Of a DNA stretch of 64,000 bases, positions 27,365 through 36,279 are shown in pieces. A model generated the notes under the pieces. It searched no databases, was not told the DNA's origin, and worked only from the letters and a program-made list of their open reading frames with translations. The translations under genes were made by a program, and so were the position numbers. Position 1 is the first letter of the stretch; each line of letters starts with the position of its first letter. This stretch comes from Acidimicrobiia bacterium (lineage in GTDB: Bacteria; Actinomycetota; Acidimicrobiia; IMCC26256; JAGNEX01), in the NCBI GenBank assembly GCA_020637365.1, contig JACJWE010000003.1:248001-312000 (forward strand). The letters are read 5' to 3'.

Positions 27365-28744
27365 GTGAATGACCGGACGAAAGTGAAACCCACGATGTCG
27401 ATTGAAACCTTGCAGGCTCGCGTACGTCGTCGCCAAAGCACCGATCTGCCAGAGCTCTATGGCGACATCGACTTCGACATGATCCCCGAACGGCTCGCGC
27501 TGAGCGTGGACGACGAATCCGACTTGCCGTCCTCGGCTCGCATTTCTCGCGCAGGCCTGCTAGCTGACAACGACCTGGTCGAGCTGATGACGACGACAAC
27601 GATGCTGGGTGACGTCGTATGCGGCGCGTATGTGTGCCTGATGCCAGAACTCGGCATGCAGCAGACGATCGACATGGTGCGTCAGGCTTGTCGGACCGGC
27701 ATCGATTCGGTCGCCGATGCTCCACCGCAGCTCGCGGCATTCATCGGGTCGATGGAAGAAGTCCCCGACTGGATCGACATGGATATGGTCGAAGACGGCG
27801 CGCGCGAAGATCGGATCGTCTCGGCCTTAGGCGCACCATTCGGCATCCGCGGCGCGTTCTTGGCGACCTTTATCAACGAATACGCGGCGTTGCCCATGGC
27901 GATCACCGGTTCGCTGTCAGATAAGCGGGCGGCACGGCGGGTGAACGAGACCGCGAGCTTTTTCGCCACGACGGTACTGCCGGGCGGTATGCGCCGAGAC
28001 GGCCCAGGGTTTGAGGCGGCCGCCATGGTGCGCCTCATGCACTCGATGGTGCGTTACAACGCGCTGCGGCGGAGCACCAAATGGGACCAGACACGTTTCG
28101 GGATCCCGATCCCCCAAATCGATCAGATGCCCGCTGGCCTGATCTCAGCATTTCTGCTGGCCAGCAACGCCAAGCGAGAAAAGCGCGACTACACATACTC
28201 GGAGCGAGCACAGGTCGAGATGGCGCGCTACCGCTGCCACCTACTGGGGTTGCCCGAAGAGCTCTTGCCCACCGATCCGTCCGGACTGTTCAAAGTGTTC
28301 ATCGCTCGCGCGGCGACGCTGCGCAAGGGGTACGACGACGCCACATGCGGTGAGCTCGTCCGAGCGACGATGCGCGCCTATCTGCGCCCCAACCACTCGA
28401 TCATGAACCAGATCGGCGAATCGTTCGAACGGAGCTTCAGCACTGCGTTCTTTATCAAAGCATTCCTGAATGGCGACGCGGAACGCGCCAAGGAGATGGG
28501 CGTCACCCTCACGACGGCAGACAAAGTCAGGGTGGCAGCGGTTGCTCCCGTCGTCTTTGGCAGCATCGAGGCCGCGAAATTGTTGAACAAGATCCCACCA
28601 CTCAGACCAGGCGTGGACGCTGCAATCACGTGGACGCTCCGCCAGCGGCTCCGCAACTACGGCCACGCTGAGTACAAAACCGATGCGAGCGCGTATACCC
28701 ACGCAGCGAAGACCCGGCGCAGCCAAACAGCGGAAGCCAGCTAA
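27365..28744 (+). CDS. DUF2236 (MpaB/rubber-oxygenase-like) oxygenase
   Basis: 459 residues from GTG 27365, or 449 from ATG 27395; neither has a strong ribosome site. Features of the family: all-helical, LGAPFGIRGAFLATFINEYAALPMAITGSLSDKRAARRVNETASFF, and the haem-region signature AAAMVRLMHSMVRYNAL. The latter holds the His and Arg expected of the b-type-haem oxygenases related to Lcp (latex-clearing protein) and MpaB. A later RDYTYSERAQVEMARYRCHLLGLPEELLP block also fits. No signal peptide. The P450 gene follows at 45 bp, so the two probably act on one hydrophobic substrate, for example a sterol or isoprenoid (inference). Confidence 0.8.
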   Translation: MNDRTKVKPTMSIETLQARVRRRQSTDLPELYGDIDFDMIPERLALSVDDESDLPSSARISRAGLLADNDLVELMTTTTMLGDVVCGAYVCLMPELGMQQTIDMVRQACRTGIDSVADAPPQLAAFIGSMEEVPDWIDMDMVEDGAREDRIVSALGAPFGIRGAFLATFINEYAALPMAITGSLSDKRAARRVNETASFFATTVLPGGMRRDGPGFEAAAMVRLMHSMVRYNALRRSTKWDQTRFGIPIPQIDQMPAGLISAFLLASNAKREKRDYTYSERAQVEMARYRCHLLGLPEELLPTDPSGLFKVFIARAATLRKGYDDATCGELVRATMRAYLRPNHSIMNQIGESFERSFSTAFFIKAFLNGDAERAKEMGVTLTTADKVRVAAVAPVVFGSIEAAKLLNKIPPLRPGVDAAITWTLRQRLRNYGHAEYKTDASAYTHAAKTRRSQTAEAS

Positions 28745-28789
28745 TGGCGTGACCAGCCGCGTTGCAGCGATCGAGCATCTGACCCTAAG

Positions 28790-30124
28790 TTGACGTTCGT
28801 GTCAGCTTCAACGACTTCAACCCCGCCCGCAACCTCCACTCTCGACGCTTCTACAGCGACCCCATCTCGTTCCGAGGGTTGGCCAGCCAGCGATGCGGGC
28901 GGTCTGTTCCACCGGTCTCACCGATGGGCCGATATGGACCGTTGGCACCAGGAGGTTGCTGAGATCCGCCGAGACCACCCGGTGTTGCTGGTTCAAGACG
29001 AAGAATTCGGCCCTTTTTGGGCGTTGACCCGCCACGAGGACATCTTCGCGGTGTCGCGCGACAGCGCCCACTGGAAGAACACGACGCTGTCGGTACTCGC
29101 ATCCGATTTCGAAAGCCGCGAGATGGTGGCGACCCCCTTCGCGCCGCGTTCACTCGTCCAGCTCGACGGTCACGAACACACCGCACATCGACGGGTGACC
29201 AATGACTGGTTCAAACCTGCGGCGGTCGGGGCCCGACAAGACCGAATCGACGAGATCGCCGACCTCTTCATCGCCCGCATGAGGGAGCTGGACGGCGAGT
29301 GTGACTTTGCCGTCGACATCGCCCAGCCCTACACCCTCCGGGTCATCATGGACATCTACGGCATTCCAGAGTCCGATGAGCCGCTGATGCTCGAACTCAC
29401 TCAGGGCATCTTTGGAGCGAACGACCCCGAGTTCATGGGTGCCGACAGCGACCCGCTCATCAGAGCTGGACGAGCGTTGATGACCTTTGTCCAGTACTTC
29501 AATGAGATTACGACCGACCGCCGAGCGTGCCCCGCGGATGACCTGGCAACCGTGATAGCGAACGGTCAGGTCGATGGCTGCCCGATCGGCGACGCCGAAC
29601 GGCTCTGGTACTTCATCCTCGTTGCTACCGCGGGCCACGACACGACATCTTTTGCCCTGTCCGGCGGCCTTCAGGTATTCCTCGACCACCCTGAACAGTG
29701 GGCGTCGTTACGAGGAGCTGATGACACCGCAATTGCTCGGGCAGCGGACGAAATAGTCCGTTGGACGACCCCGGTTCGCCACTTCATGAGGTTCGCGACC
29801 GAGCCGACCAGCATTCGAGGTGTCGAGATCCCCGAAGGCGGGCGAGTGTTGCTGAGCTACCCGTCAGCGAATCGCGATGAGGCGGTGTTTGCCGACCCGA
29901 TGCGCTTCGACGTGAACCGGCCCGATATCGATCGGCTGCTGTCCTTTGGTGTCGGCGCGCACTTCTGCCTCGGGTCGCAGTTTGCTCGGCGCGAACTGCG
30001 GACCTTTCTCAAACGCTTACTGAACGAGGTGGACACGATCGAAGCGGCAGGCGACCCGGCTTGGTCCGAAAGCCATTTCGTGAGCGGAGTCAAACACCTT
30101 CCGATCCGCTACAGCTTTCGCTAG
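28790..30124 (+). CDS. Cytochrome P450
   Basis: 444 residues from a TTG at 28790; the GTG at 28799 is equally possible. Class-defining elements: I-helix AGHDTTS, K-helix EIVRW, and the haem loop FGVGAHFCLGSQFAR with its Cys thiolate. LVQLDGHEHTAHRRVTNDWFKP and DFAVDIAQPYTLRVIMDIYGIP are characteristic of the actinobacterial CYP124/125/142-like group, which oxidises steroid or methyl-branched lipid chains. No ferredoxin gene is adjacent. Likely an operon with the preceding DUF2236 oxygenase. Confidence 0.9.
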   Translation: MTFVSASTTSTPPATSTLDASTATPSRSEGWPASDAGGLFHRSHRWADMDRWHQEVAEIRRDHPVLLVQDEEFGPFWALTRHEDIFAVSRDSAHWKNTTLSVLASDFESREMVATPFAPRSLVQLDGHEHTAHRRVTNDWFKPAAVGARQDRIDEIADLFIARMRELDGECDFAVDIAQPYTLRVIMDIYGIPESDEPLMLELTQGIFGANDPEFMGADSDPLIRAGRALMTFVQYFNEITTDRRACPADDLATVIANGQVDGCPIGDAERLWYFILVATAGHDTTSFALSGGLQVFLDHPEQWASLRGADDTAIARAADEIVRWTTPVRHFMRFATEPTSIRGVEIPEGGRVLLSYPSANRDEAVFADPMRFDVNRPDIDRLLSFGVGAHFCLGSQFARRELRTFLKRLLNEVDTIEAAGDPAWSESHFVSGVKHLPIRYSFR

Positions 30125-30144
30125 GTGTCGTGCCGATGCCGCTG

Positions 30145-30711
30145 CTAGCGTTCGAAGTCGAGCAGCCAGCGTTTCATGTCGGTCCCGCCACCGTACTGGC
30201 CGATCGATCCGTCCGAACGCACGACACGATGACACGGCAGGATCAGCGGGACCGGGTTGTGGGCGCATGCACCCCCTACGGCCCGCATCGCTTTGGGGTT
30301 GTCGAGGGCTGACGCAACATCTCCATAGCTGGCCACCTCGCCGAACGTGATGTTGGGCAGATATTCGACAACCTGGCGCCGAAAGCCGTCGACGAGGCGA
30401 AGGTCGAGCTCGAGGTCGAAACGTTGACGGCCACCCTCGAAGTACTCCTCCACCTGGCGAGCCGCAGCCTGAACTGCCGCGGAGGACTCGATGACCTGCG
30501 CGCCGAGCGCAGCGGTGAGCTCATCGACGAGAGCCTCAGAGGACTGATTAGGGAGCCCCACGCGAACAACACCACGAACGGTGACCGCGAGGAAGAGGGG
30601 ACCGAACGGACTGTCGGTCGCGCCTACCCACACCTGCTCATCAGCAACGAGGCCACCTTCAGCGATGAGGGCCGAACCACGACTCGGGTCCGGCATCTGG
30701 GTGCCGGTCAT
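30145..30711 (-). CDS. ogt: Methylated-DNA--protein-cysteine methyltransferase
   Basis: 188 residues from the ATG at 30711, which has GGAG upstream; a longer frame from 30744 would run through a large palindrome and is less likely. The active site PCHRVVRSDGSIGQYGGG with the acceptor Cys, the helix-turn-helix ITFGEVASYGDVASAL and the Asn hinge in GGACAHNPVPLILP are all present. FRRQVVEYLPNI replaces the more usual F...VW. It repairs O6-alkylguanine by suicide transfer. Convergent with the P450 gene. Confidence 0.92.
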   Translation of the reverse strand: MTGTQMPDPSRGSALIAEGGLVADEQVWVGATDSPFGPLFLAVTVRGVVRVGLPNQSSEALVDELTAALGAQVIESSAAVQAAARQVEEYFEGGRQRFDLELDLRLVDGFRRQVVEYLPNITFGEVASYGDVASALDNPKAMRAVGGACAHNPVPLILPCHRVVRSDGSIGQYGGGTDMKRWLLDFER

Positions 30712-30733
30712 CGGGATTGTCTCCGGCAATGCA

Positions 30734-30773
30734 CAAAGGTCCATGTACCAAACATTTGATACATGGACCTTTG
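30734..30773. repeat. 40-bp near-perfect palindrome between csbD-like gene and ogt
   Basis: 14-bp perfect arms (CAAAGGTCCATGTA and complement) enclose a 12-nt centre that itself holds CAAA-CA-TTTG. It could act as the terminator of the csbD-like gene or as an operator at the ogt promoter; no U-tract follows. Confidence 0.65.
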
Positions 30774-30795
30774 GCTCGACATGGTTAGAAGGGCG

Positions 30796-30981
30796 TCAGT
30801 CGATCTTGTTGCGGACCTTGTCCACAAGCCCATCGAGCTTGTCGGCCGCCTCGTCGATCTTGCCCTTGACGACGCCTGCGTTTTCTTGAGATTCGCCCTC
30901 TTTTTTGAGGTCGTCGTCATTTGTCAGGTCGCCTGCTGCTTGCTTAACACGCCCAACGATCTTGTCTGAGTTCTCACCCAT
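30796..30981 (-). CDS. CsbD-like stress protein
   Basis: 61 residues: MGENSDKIVGRVKQAAGDLTNDDDLKKEGESQENAGVV with a helical amphipathic end. This matches the CsbD family (GKVKEAAGKLTGD..L..EGK.....G), abundant hydrophilic proteins induced by general stress in many bacteria; the molecular role is unknown. AAAGGAG eight bases upstream supports the start. Same strand as ogt, separated from it by the 40-bp palindrome. Confidence 0.85.
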   Translation of the reverse strand: MGENSDKIVGRVKQAAGDLTNDDDLKKEGESQENAGVVKGKIDEAADKLDGLVDKVRNKID

Positions 30982-31168
30982 GAGGGGTGCTCCTTTGAAG
31001 GTAAGCCGCCAGGCTCATCAGCCTGGGCTGGCACTTATATTCAATGCCGCCGCGGAACAGTTCCACTCGCGTGCTGGGGTGTCAAGGGGCAATAGCTACT
31101 TTGAGAGGGCCCTCTCGTTGGCGATGACGCTCTCGGCAGAGTTGCACGAATCTGCCAGACTGAGCCCG

Positions 31169-31558
31169 ATGAATGAACGAAACGTACTCGGCGGCGAGCT
31201 CGAACCGTGCGGGACCGACCCGCTCACCGGATTCTTCCGGGACGGGTGTTGCTCGACCGGACCGCAGGATGAAGGTGCACACACGATCTGCGCCGTAGTC
31301 ACATCGGAGTTCTTGGCACACCAGCGATCGATCGGTAACGATCTGTCGACACCGATGGCCGAGTACCGCTTTCCGGGCCTGCGCCCAGGCGATCGGTGGT
31401 GCGTCACCGCCAGGAACTGGGCCATTGCGTACAACGACGGCGTCGCCGCCCCCGTCGTGTTGGCGGCGACGAACGAAGCGGTACTCGACATGGTGCCGCT
31501 GCAAGCCCTCAAGGAGCTCGCCGTCGACGTCCCCGACTCTCCCGGAGACCTGTGCTGA
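31169..31558 (+). CDS. DUF2237 family protein
   Basis: 129 residues: RNVLGGELEPCGTDPLTGFFRDGCCSTGPQDEGAHTICAVVTSEFLAHQRSIGNDLSTPMAEYRFPGLRPGDRWCV then APVVLAATNEAVLDMVPLQALKELAVD. This is the DUF2237 signature across the whole length, with conserved Cys in EPC and DGCC. The family is widespread and uncharacterised, cytoplasmic. The ribosome site is weak; an upstream start in frame cannot be excluded. Not obviously linked to its neighbours. Confidence 0.88.
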   Translation: MNERNVLGGELEPCGTDPLTGFFRDGCCSTGPQDEGAHTICAVVTSEFLAHQRSIGNDLSTPMAEYRFPGLRPGDRWCVTARNWAIAYNDGVAAPVVLAATNEAVLDMVPLQALKELAVDVPDSPGDLC

Positions 31559-31738
31559 GTCCTGCTTCACCCGCCTGACTTGAACGCCATCGGCGGTTTT
31601 GTAGTCACCAACCGTCTGCTGGCCGACCCACAGCCGATCAGAGCGAATCGGCTATCCGGTCAGATTCGTCCCCGCCCCCTTGACACGTTTTCCGGAAGCC
31701 GGTAGCCCGACAACACGCGAGCCACCGACACTGGGAGC

Positions 31739-33946
31739 ATGCACGTGGAGTCCGACGGCCGAACTGCAGGCGGGGATCGATCCTCCTCCGACGCAACCGA
31801 CGCTCACACCATGCACGACATGTCAAGCATGCCCGGAATGTCGGGGATGTCCGGCGGGCATGACAAACACGCAGGGCACTCGCCAGAGATGTTTCGACGA
31901 CTGTTCTGGTGGAACCTCGCCCTCTCCATCCCCGTCGTCATATTCTCCAAGCAGTTCCAGGAGTGGTTCGGGTACACCATCGACGGGGCATGGACCGAGT
32001 GGGTCCCACCGATCTTTGGGACCATCATCTATTTCTGGGGCGGGCAACCCTTTCTGAAAGGGGCTCGAGTCGAGCTACACGACCGTCAGCCGGGCATGAT
32101 GACCCTGATTTCCCTGGCTATCACGGTCGCCTACGGGGCATCGATCGCCTCATCGCTGGGCATCGGCGACATGGATTTTTGGTGGGAGCTCGCCGGTCTC
32201 ATCGTCGTGATGCTGTTGGGCCACTGGCAAGAGATGAAGGCCATCGGTCAGGCTCAAGGCGCCCTGCAAGCCCTGGCCGAACTGCTCCCCGACACAGCCG
32301 AAAAGATTGTCGGCGACCGCATCCAAACCGTGCCGGTGTCGACCCTCGCCGTCGACGACACCGTGTTGGTCCGGCCTGGCGGGCGCGCCCCCGCCGACGG
32401 CACCATCGTCGAGGGAGACGCGTCGTTCGACGAATCGATGATCACCGGCGAATCCCGGCCGATCCGGCGCACAACCGGAGATCGCGTTGTCGGCGGCACC
32501 ATCGCTCGCGACTCCTCCGTGCGCATCCGGGTCGATGCCATCGGTGATGACACAGCACTCGCCAGCATCCAACGGATGGTTGCCGACGCTCAAACGTCGG
32601 ACTCCCGAGCCCAAGCGCTGGCCGATCGAGCGGCGGGTGCGCTCTTCTACGTTGCGACGGGTGCGGCGTTGTTGACCGTCATCGTCTGGACCGCTCTTGG
32701 CAAACCCGCAGACGGCATCACCCGGGGGGTATCGGTGCTGGTCATCGCGTGTCCGCATGCATTGGGCCTGGCCATCCCCCTCGTCATCTCGATCTCTACT
32801 TCGATCGCGGCAAAAGCTGGCATCCTTGTGAAGAGTCGACTGGCGCTCGAACGTATGCGGACCATCGACGTCGTGCTCTTCGACAAGACCGGCACGTTGA
32901 CCGAAGGCAAACAGACCGTTTCGGACTTTGCCGCCGTCGAACCCGCAGCGGACGGTGGACAGACGACCAGTACCGAACAGGCAGCGCGGGCCGGACACGC
33001 TGGCGACGCTCACCACCGAGTCGGGGACATAAGCGCGAGCGCCGGGGCCACACGGGGTGGTGAACAGACCGCCGCTGACAACATGCTGTTGACCGCAGCC
33101 GCCGCCGAAACAGAAAGTGAACATCCGACGGCGCGGGCGATCGTGACCGCTGGCCGCCACGTTGGTCACGTGCCAACCGCCCACCAGTTTGAAACGATGC
33201 CGGGCCTGGGGGTAAAGGCCGTCGTCGACGGACGGCAGGTACAAGTGGGCGGGCCCAACCTTTTGCGCAAGCTCAATCTGCACGCCCCAACGTCGCTCGC
33301 CCATACCGAAGCCGACTGGAACGCCCAGGGCGGCTCGGTGATTTGGGTGATCGTTGACGGTCACATCATCGGAGGGATCACCCTGTCTGACCAGGTCCGA
33401 CCTGAATCCGCCGACGCTGTCCGGGAGCTCGCCGCCGATGGCGTGAAGGTCATGATGATCACCGGCGACTCCAGCGAAGTGGCGCGCACGGTCGCCAACC
33501 GGCTGGGCATCGACGAGGTGTTTGCAGAAGTGCTCCCCGCAGACAAGGACGCCAAGGTCGACGCCCTCCAACAGCGTGGACTCAAGGTGGCGATGGTCGG
33601 CGACGGAGTCAACGACGCCCCCGCACTCACCCGTGCGGACGTCGGGATTGCCATAGGCGCCGGAACCGATGTGGCGATCGAATCCGCTGACGTCGTGCTC
33701 GCTAGCAGCGACCCGCGAGGAGTCAACAGCGTCATCAAACTCTCCAAGGCCACCTATTCCAAGATGATCCAGAACCTCATCTGGGCGACCGCCTACAACG
33801 TCGTTGCGATCCCCGTGGCCGCGGGCGTGTTCGCGTTTGCCGGGGTAACCGTTCCTCCTGCCGCCGCTGCGATCGCCATGAGCCTGTCGACCATCATCGT
33901 CGCCGCCAACGCCGAGCTCCTCCGCCGCGCCGATCTGCGCCCCTGA
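31739..33946 (+). CDS. P1B-type copper-transporting ATPase, CPH (CopB-like) class
   Basis: 735 residues. A His/Met-rich N-terminal tail (MHDMSSMPGMSGMSGGHDKHAGH) replaces the usual CXXC metal-binding domain. Motifs: TGES (~236), intramembrane CPH in VIACPHALGLA (~338) instead of CPC, DKTGT (phosphorylated Asp ~382), HP signature in SEHPTARAIV, and GDGVNDAPAL (~620). CPH together with a His-rich tail defines the P1B-3/CopB group, which exports copper. An Ala/Gly/His-rich insert near 400-440 lies between DKTGT and the nucleotide domain. Together with the PCu(A)C lipoprotein at 10037 it indicates copper handling by this genome. Confidence 0.92.
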   Translation: MHVESDGRTAGGDRSSSDATDAHTMHDMSSMPGMSGMSGGHDKHAGHSPEMFRRLFWWNLALSIPVVIFSKQFQEWFGYTIDGAWTEWVPPIFGTIIYFWGGQPFLKGARVELHDRQPGMMTLISLAITVAYGASIASSLGIGDMDFWWELAGLIVVMLLGHWQEMKAIGQAQGALQALAELLPDTAEKIVGDRIQTVPVSTLAVDDTVLVRPGGRAPADGTIVEGDASFDESMITGESRPIRRTTGDRVVGGTIARDSSVRIRVDAIGDDTALASIQRMVADAQTSDSRAQALADRAAGALFYVATGAALLTVIVWTALGKPADGITRGVSVLVIACPHALGLAIPLVISISTSIAAKAGILVKSRLALERMRTIDVVLFDKTGTLTEGKQTVSDFAAVEPAADGGQTTSTEQAARAGHAGDAHHRVGDISASAGATRGGEQTAADNMLLTAAAAETESEHPTARAIVTAGRHVGHVPTAHQFETMPGLGVKAVVDGRQVQVGGPNLLRKLNLHAPTSLAHTEADWNAQGGSVIWVIVDGHIIGGITLSDQVRPESADAVRELAADGVKVMMITGDSSEVARTVANRLGIDEVFAEVLPADKDAKVDALQQRGLKVAMVGDGVNDAPALTRADVGIAIGAGTDVAIESADVVLASSDPRGVNSVIKLSKATYSKMIQNLIWATAYNVVAIPVAAGVFAFAGVTVPPAAAAIAMSLSTIIVAANAELLRRADLRP

Positions 33947-34062
33947 TCCGTCCTCCCTGGCTGGACGCGCCTCGGCTGGGTAAACGCTGACAACATCCAA
34001 CTGGAGACTGGTAGGGTGCGAACGCGCATTCGAATAGGTCGCCCCCGTCTGGACTACATCCC

Positions 34063-34977
34063 GTGAACACGCCCCCGCCGACTTTCGAATCACGGCTCGA
34101 ACGTTTCATCGCGAGCCCTGCCGGGCCGTTCGTCGCCGGACTCGTGCCGCTGCTGATCGTCGTCTTGCACCTGTGGATCGCTTGGACCAAGGTGGCCTCC
34201 GATGGCGAACCGACCACCGGGCTCGAATGGGGTGCGCTGGCGTTCCTCGCGGCGGAGGTCTGGCTGCCGTCTGTCTGGGCGATCGCGGTGGCGAGGAGAC
34301 CGGGAACGCGGATGCTGGTCACCGGCGGCCTGCTGCTTGTCTCCGTGCTTGTCGGCCGGATCCTCTTGAACTCCGATGACAACGACAAGGGTTTTGCGGT
34401 GTTTTTGATCCCTTATGCGGCGGTGCCGACTGCCGCAATACTGTGGATCGCACACGCTGCGTCCGATGCCCGGCAGCGGGTTGCTAGCACGCGAGCGGCC
34501 TTGACGGGCGCGACCGCCGCCCCGATCGGTGAGCGGGCTGCAGCATTCGTTCTCGATGGTCTTCTGATGGGGATCGTCGTCACCGCGTTGTACAAGAACA
34601 CGATGGGCGGCTCGGACATATTGCGCTTAGTCGCGGCTGGCGGGATCGCCACGGCATACCTGGCGGTGGGATACGCCACGAGGGGACAGACCCTTGGTCT
34701 TGCCGCCATGGGGATTCAGATTCGAACGACTGACGGCACAGCAACATTGTCGTGGACGAGGTCTCTTCTCCGCGGTTTGCTTCTGACGACCGAAGTCGGA
34801 CTGTCGGCGTTCGCGTTCTTTCTGCCGCTGCTCCTCGACCTTGCGCTCACCGCGAAGAGCGGCCATTCCGCTATCGACAGGTTGACCGGATCTGCGGCGT
34901 TCGGCAGTCCCCCATCGGGATCTGAAGCGGTCCCCGCTCTCCGCAACCCGCCCACTCAGTCGGCACCCGAGGACTGA
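34063..34977 (+). CDS. RDD-family integral membrane protein
   Basis: 304 residues from a GTG at 34063. Three or four helices in an N-terminal half without recognised relatives (about 20-45, 62-78, 88-104, 118-132), then an RDD domain: GERAAAFVLDGLLMGIVV, YATRGQTLGLAAMGIQIRTTDG, WTRSLLRGLLL. RDD proteins are often linked to transport or sodium tolerance but most are uncharacterised. The usual Arg-Asp pair is present as a degenerate FVLDG. Not obviously co-transcribed with the ATPase. Confidence 0.75.
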   Translation: MNTPPPTFESRLERFIASPAGPFVAGLVPLLIVVLHLWIAWTKVASDGEPTTGLEWGALAFLAAEVWLPSVWAIAVARRPGTRMLVTGGLLLVSVLVGRILLNSDDNDKGFAVFLIPYAAVPTAAILWIAHAASDARQRVASTRAALTGATAAPIGERAAAFVLDGLLMGIVVTALYKNTMGGSDILRLVAAGGIATAYLAVGYATRGQTLGLAAMGIQIRTTDGTATLSWTRSLLRGLLLTTEVGLSAFAFFLPLLLDLALTAKSGHSAIDRLTGSAAFGSPPSGSEAVPALRNPPTQSAPED

Positions 34978-35219
34978 TTCACACCCACCCCCAGGGCACG
35001 ACGCCCGGAGGCTGGAAACCACGGTCACCTTGGGTACTGCACCCTTTGAAGGCAATCCTGACAACGGGATACGGTTCCTTGAGGGAACGGAACTGTGCCG
35101 CCAGCGCTCGCACGCCCCGAGTTGTAGGTGCTCGCGCACCTCAAAGCGTGGTGAGCCGACATCGTTGGAGACGGTCTCATCCCATGCAGAGCCGCGCTAT
35201 GCCGAGGAGGCTTTCGACG

Positions 35220-36185
35220 ATGTCCCCATCGAATACGACCCCCACGTCCGCTAAGGCCTCAAATACCGCATACGAGATGGCCGACGATCTCGCCGACAAG
35301 CAAATGACCCGCGGCGACGATCAGAACGAGCTCGTCACCGTCGATCTTCCGGCGGCGGTCGCTGAGCTCGTCGCCGCTGACCCGGCACGCGCCGTGCGCG
35401 CCATCCGCAGCCGCGACCGGGAACGTGAACTCCAAGCCTGGCAGGTAGAACTGCTCAAGTTGCAGGCGCACCTGGAAAAGACACGCCAACGAATGATCGT
35501 CCTTTTCGAGGGTCGTGACGCCGCAGGAAAGGGTGGAACCATCCGACGGGTCACCCGCTATATGAATGAAAAGCATTATCGGGTGGTCGCACTCGGCAAA
35601 CCCAACGACGAACAGCGAACTCAGTGGTACTTCCAGCGTTACATCTCTCATTTCCCCCGCGGTGGCGAGATCGTTCTCTTCGACCGGAGTTGGTATAACC
35701 GAGCCATGGTTGAGAAGGTCTTTTCGTTCTGCACCGATGCCGAATACGAGCAGTTCATGAAAGGTGTCACCGGTTTCGAGAAGGACCTGGTTCGGACCGG
35801 AACCATCCTGGTGAAGTTGTATTTTTCGGTGACGAAAGAAGAGCAGGCGCGACGTTTCGAACGCCGCAAGACCGACCCACTCCGCCAATGGAAGTTGAGC
35901 GAGATCGACGTCCAAGCTCAGGAGCATTGGGACGATTTCACCGAAGCCAAGTACGAGATGCTTCGAAAGACGAGCACCAACGCCTCTCCCTGGACCATCG
36001 TTCGTTCAGAGTCCAAACACAAGGCACGACTCAACGCGATGAAGGTCATCCTCAACTCCGTTGACTATGAGGGACGCAGCCGAGATCTGGACTTTGTGCC
36101 CGATCCCGAGATTGTCGTCCATGGAGCCCAAGAACAGGTGCTGATGGAGGCTGAACGCATTCGGCTGGGACGCTTCTCCCAGTAG
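35220..36185 (+). CDS. ppk2: Polyphosphate kinase 2, copy 1
   Basis: 321 residues from the ATG at 35220 (GAGGAGG nine bases upstream). Walker A EGRDAAGKGGTIRRVTRYMNEK, the lid and Walker B region GGEIVLFDRSWYNRAMVEKVFSFC, and ERRKTDPLRQWKLSEIDVQAQEHWDD are the PPK2 class I core. An N-terminal ~70-residue extension (ADDLADKQMT..., RAIRSRDRERELQAWQVELLKLQ) is helical. It transfers phosphate between polyphosphate and nucleotides, typically making GTP/ATP from GDP/ADP. The next gene, 95 bp on, is a second, shorter PPK2. Confidence 0.92.
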   Translation: MSPSNTTPTSAKASNTAYEMADDLADKQMTRGDDQNELVTVDLPAAVAELVAADPARAVRAIRSRDRERELQAWQVELLKLQAHLEKTRQRMIVLFEGRDAAGKGGTIRRVTRYMNEKHYRVVALGKPNDEQRTQWYFQRYISHFPRGGEIVLFDRSWYNRAMVEKVFSFCTDAEYEQFMKGVTGFEKDLVRTGTILVKLYFSVTKEEQARRFERRKTDPLRQWKLSEIDVQAQEHWDDFTEAKYEMLRKTSTNASPWTIVRSESKHKARLNAMKVILNSVDYEGRSRDLDFVPDPEIVVHGAQEQVLMEAERIRLGRFSQ

Positions 36186-36279
36186 CTGCGGCAACCGAGC
36201 ATTTCAGATCCAACCGTTCGTCGTGGGTTCCCCAAATCGGCACGACACGGTCCCGTTTTCATCTCACCGAGGAACGAGC

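Noticed and set aside
32150..34093. 647-codon minus-strand open frame across the copper ATPase
   Set aside because: Exactly antisense to a gene with every P-type ATPase motif; its product is His/Gly/Arg-rich and shows no domain. A by-product of GC-rich codon use.
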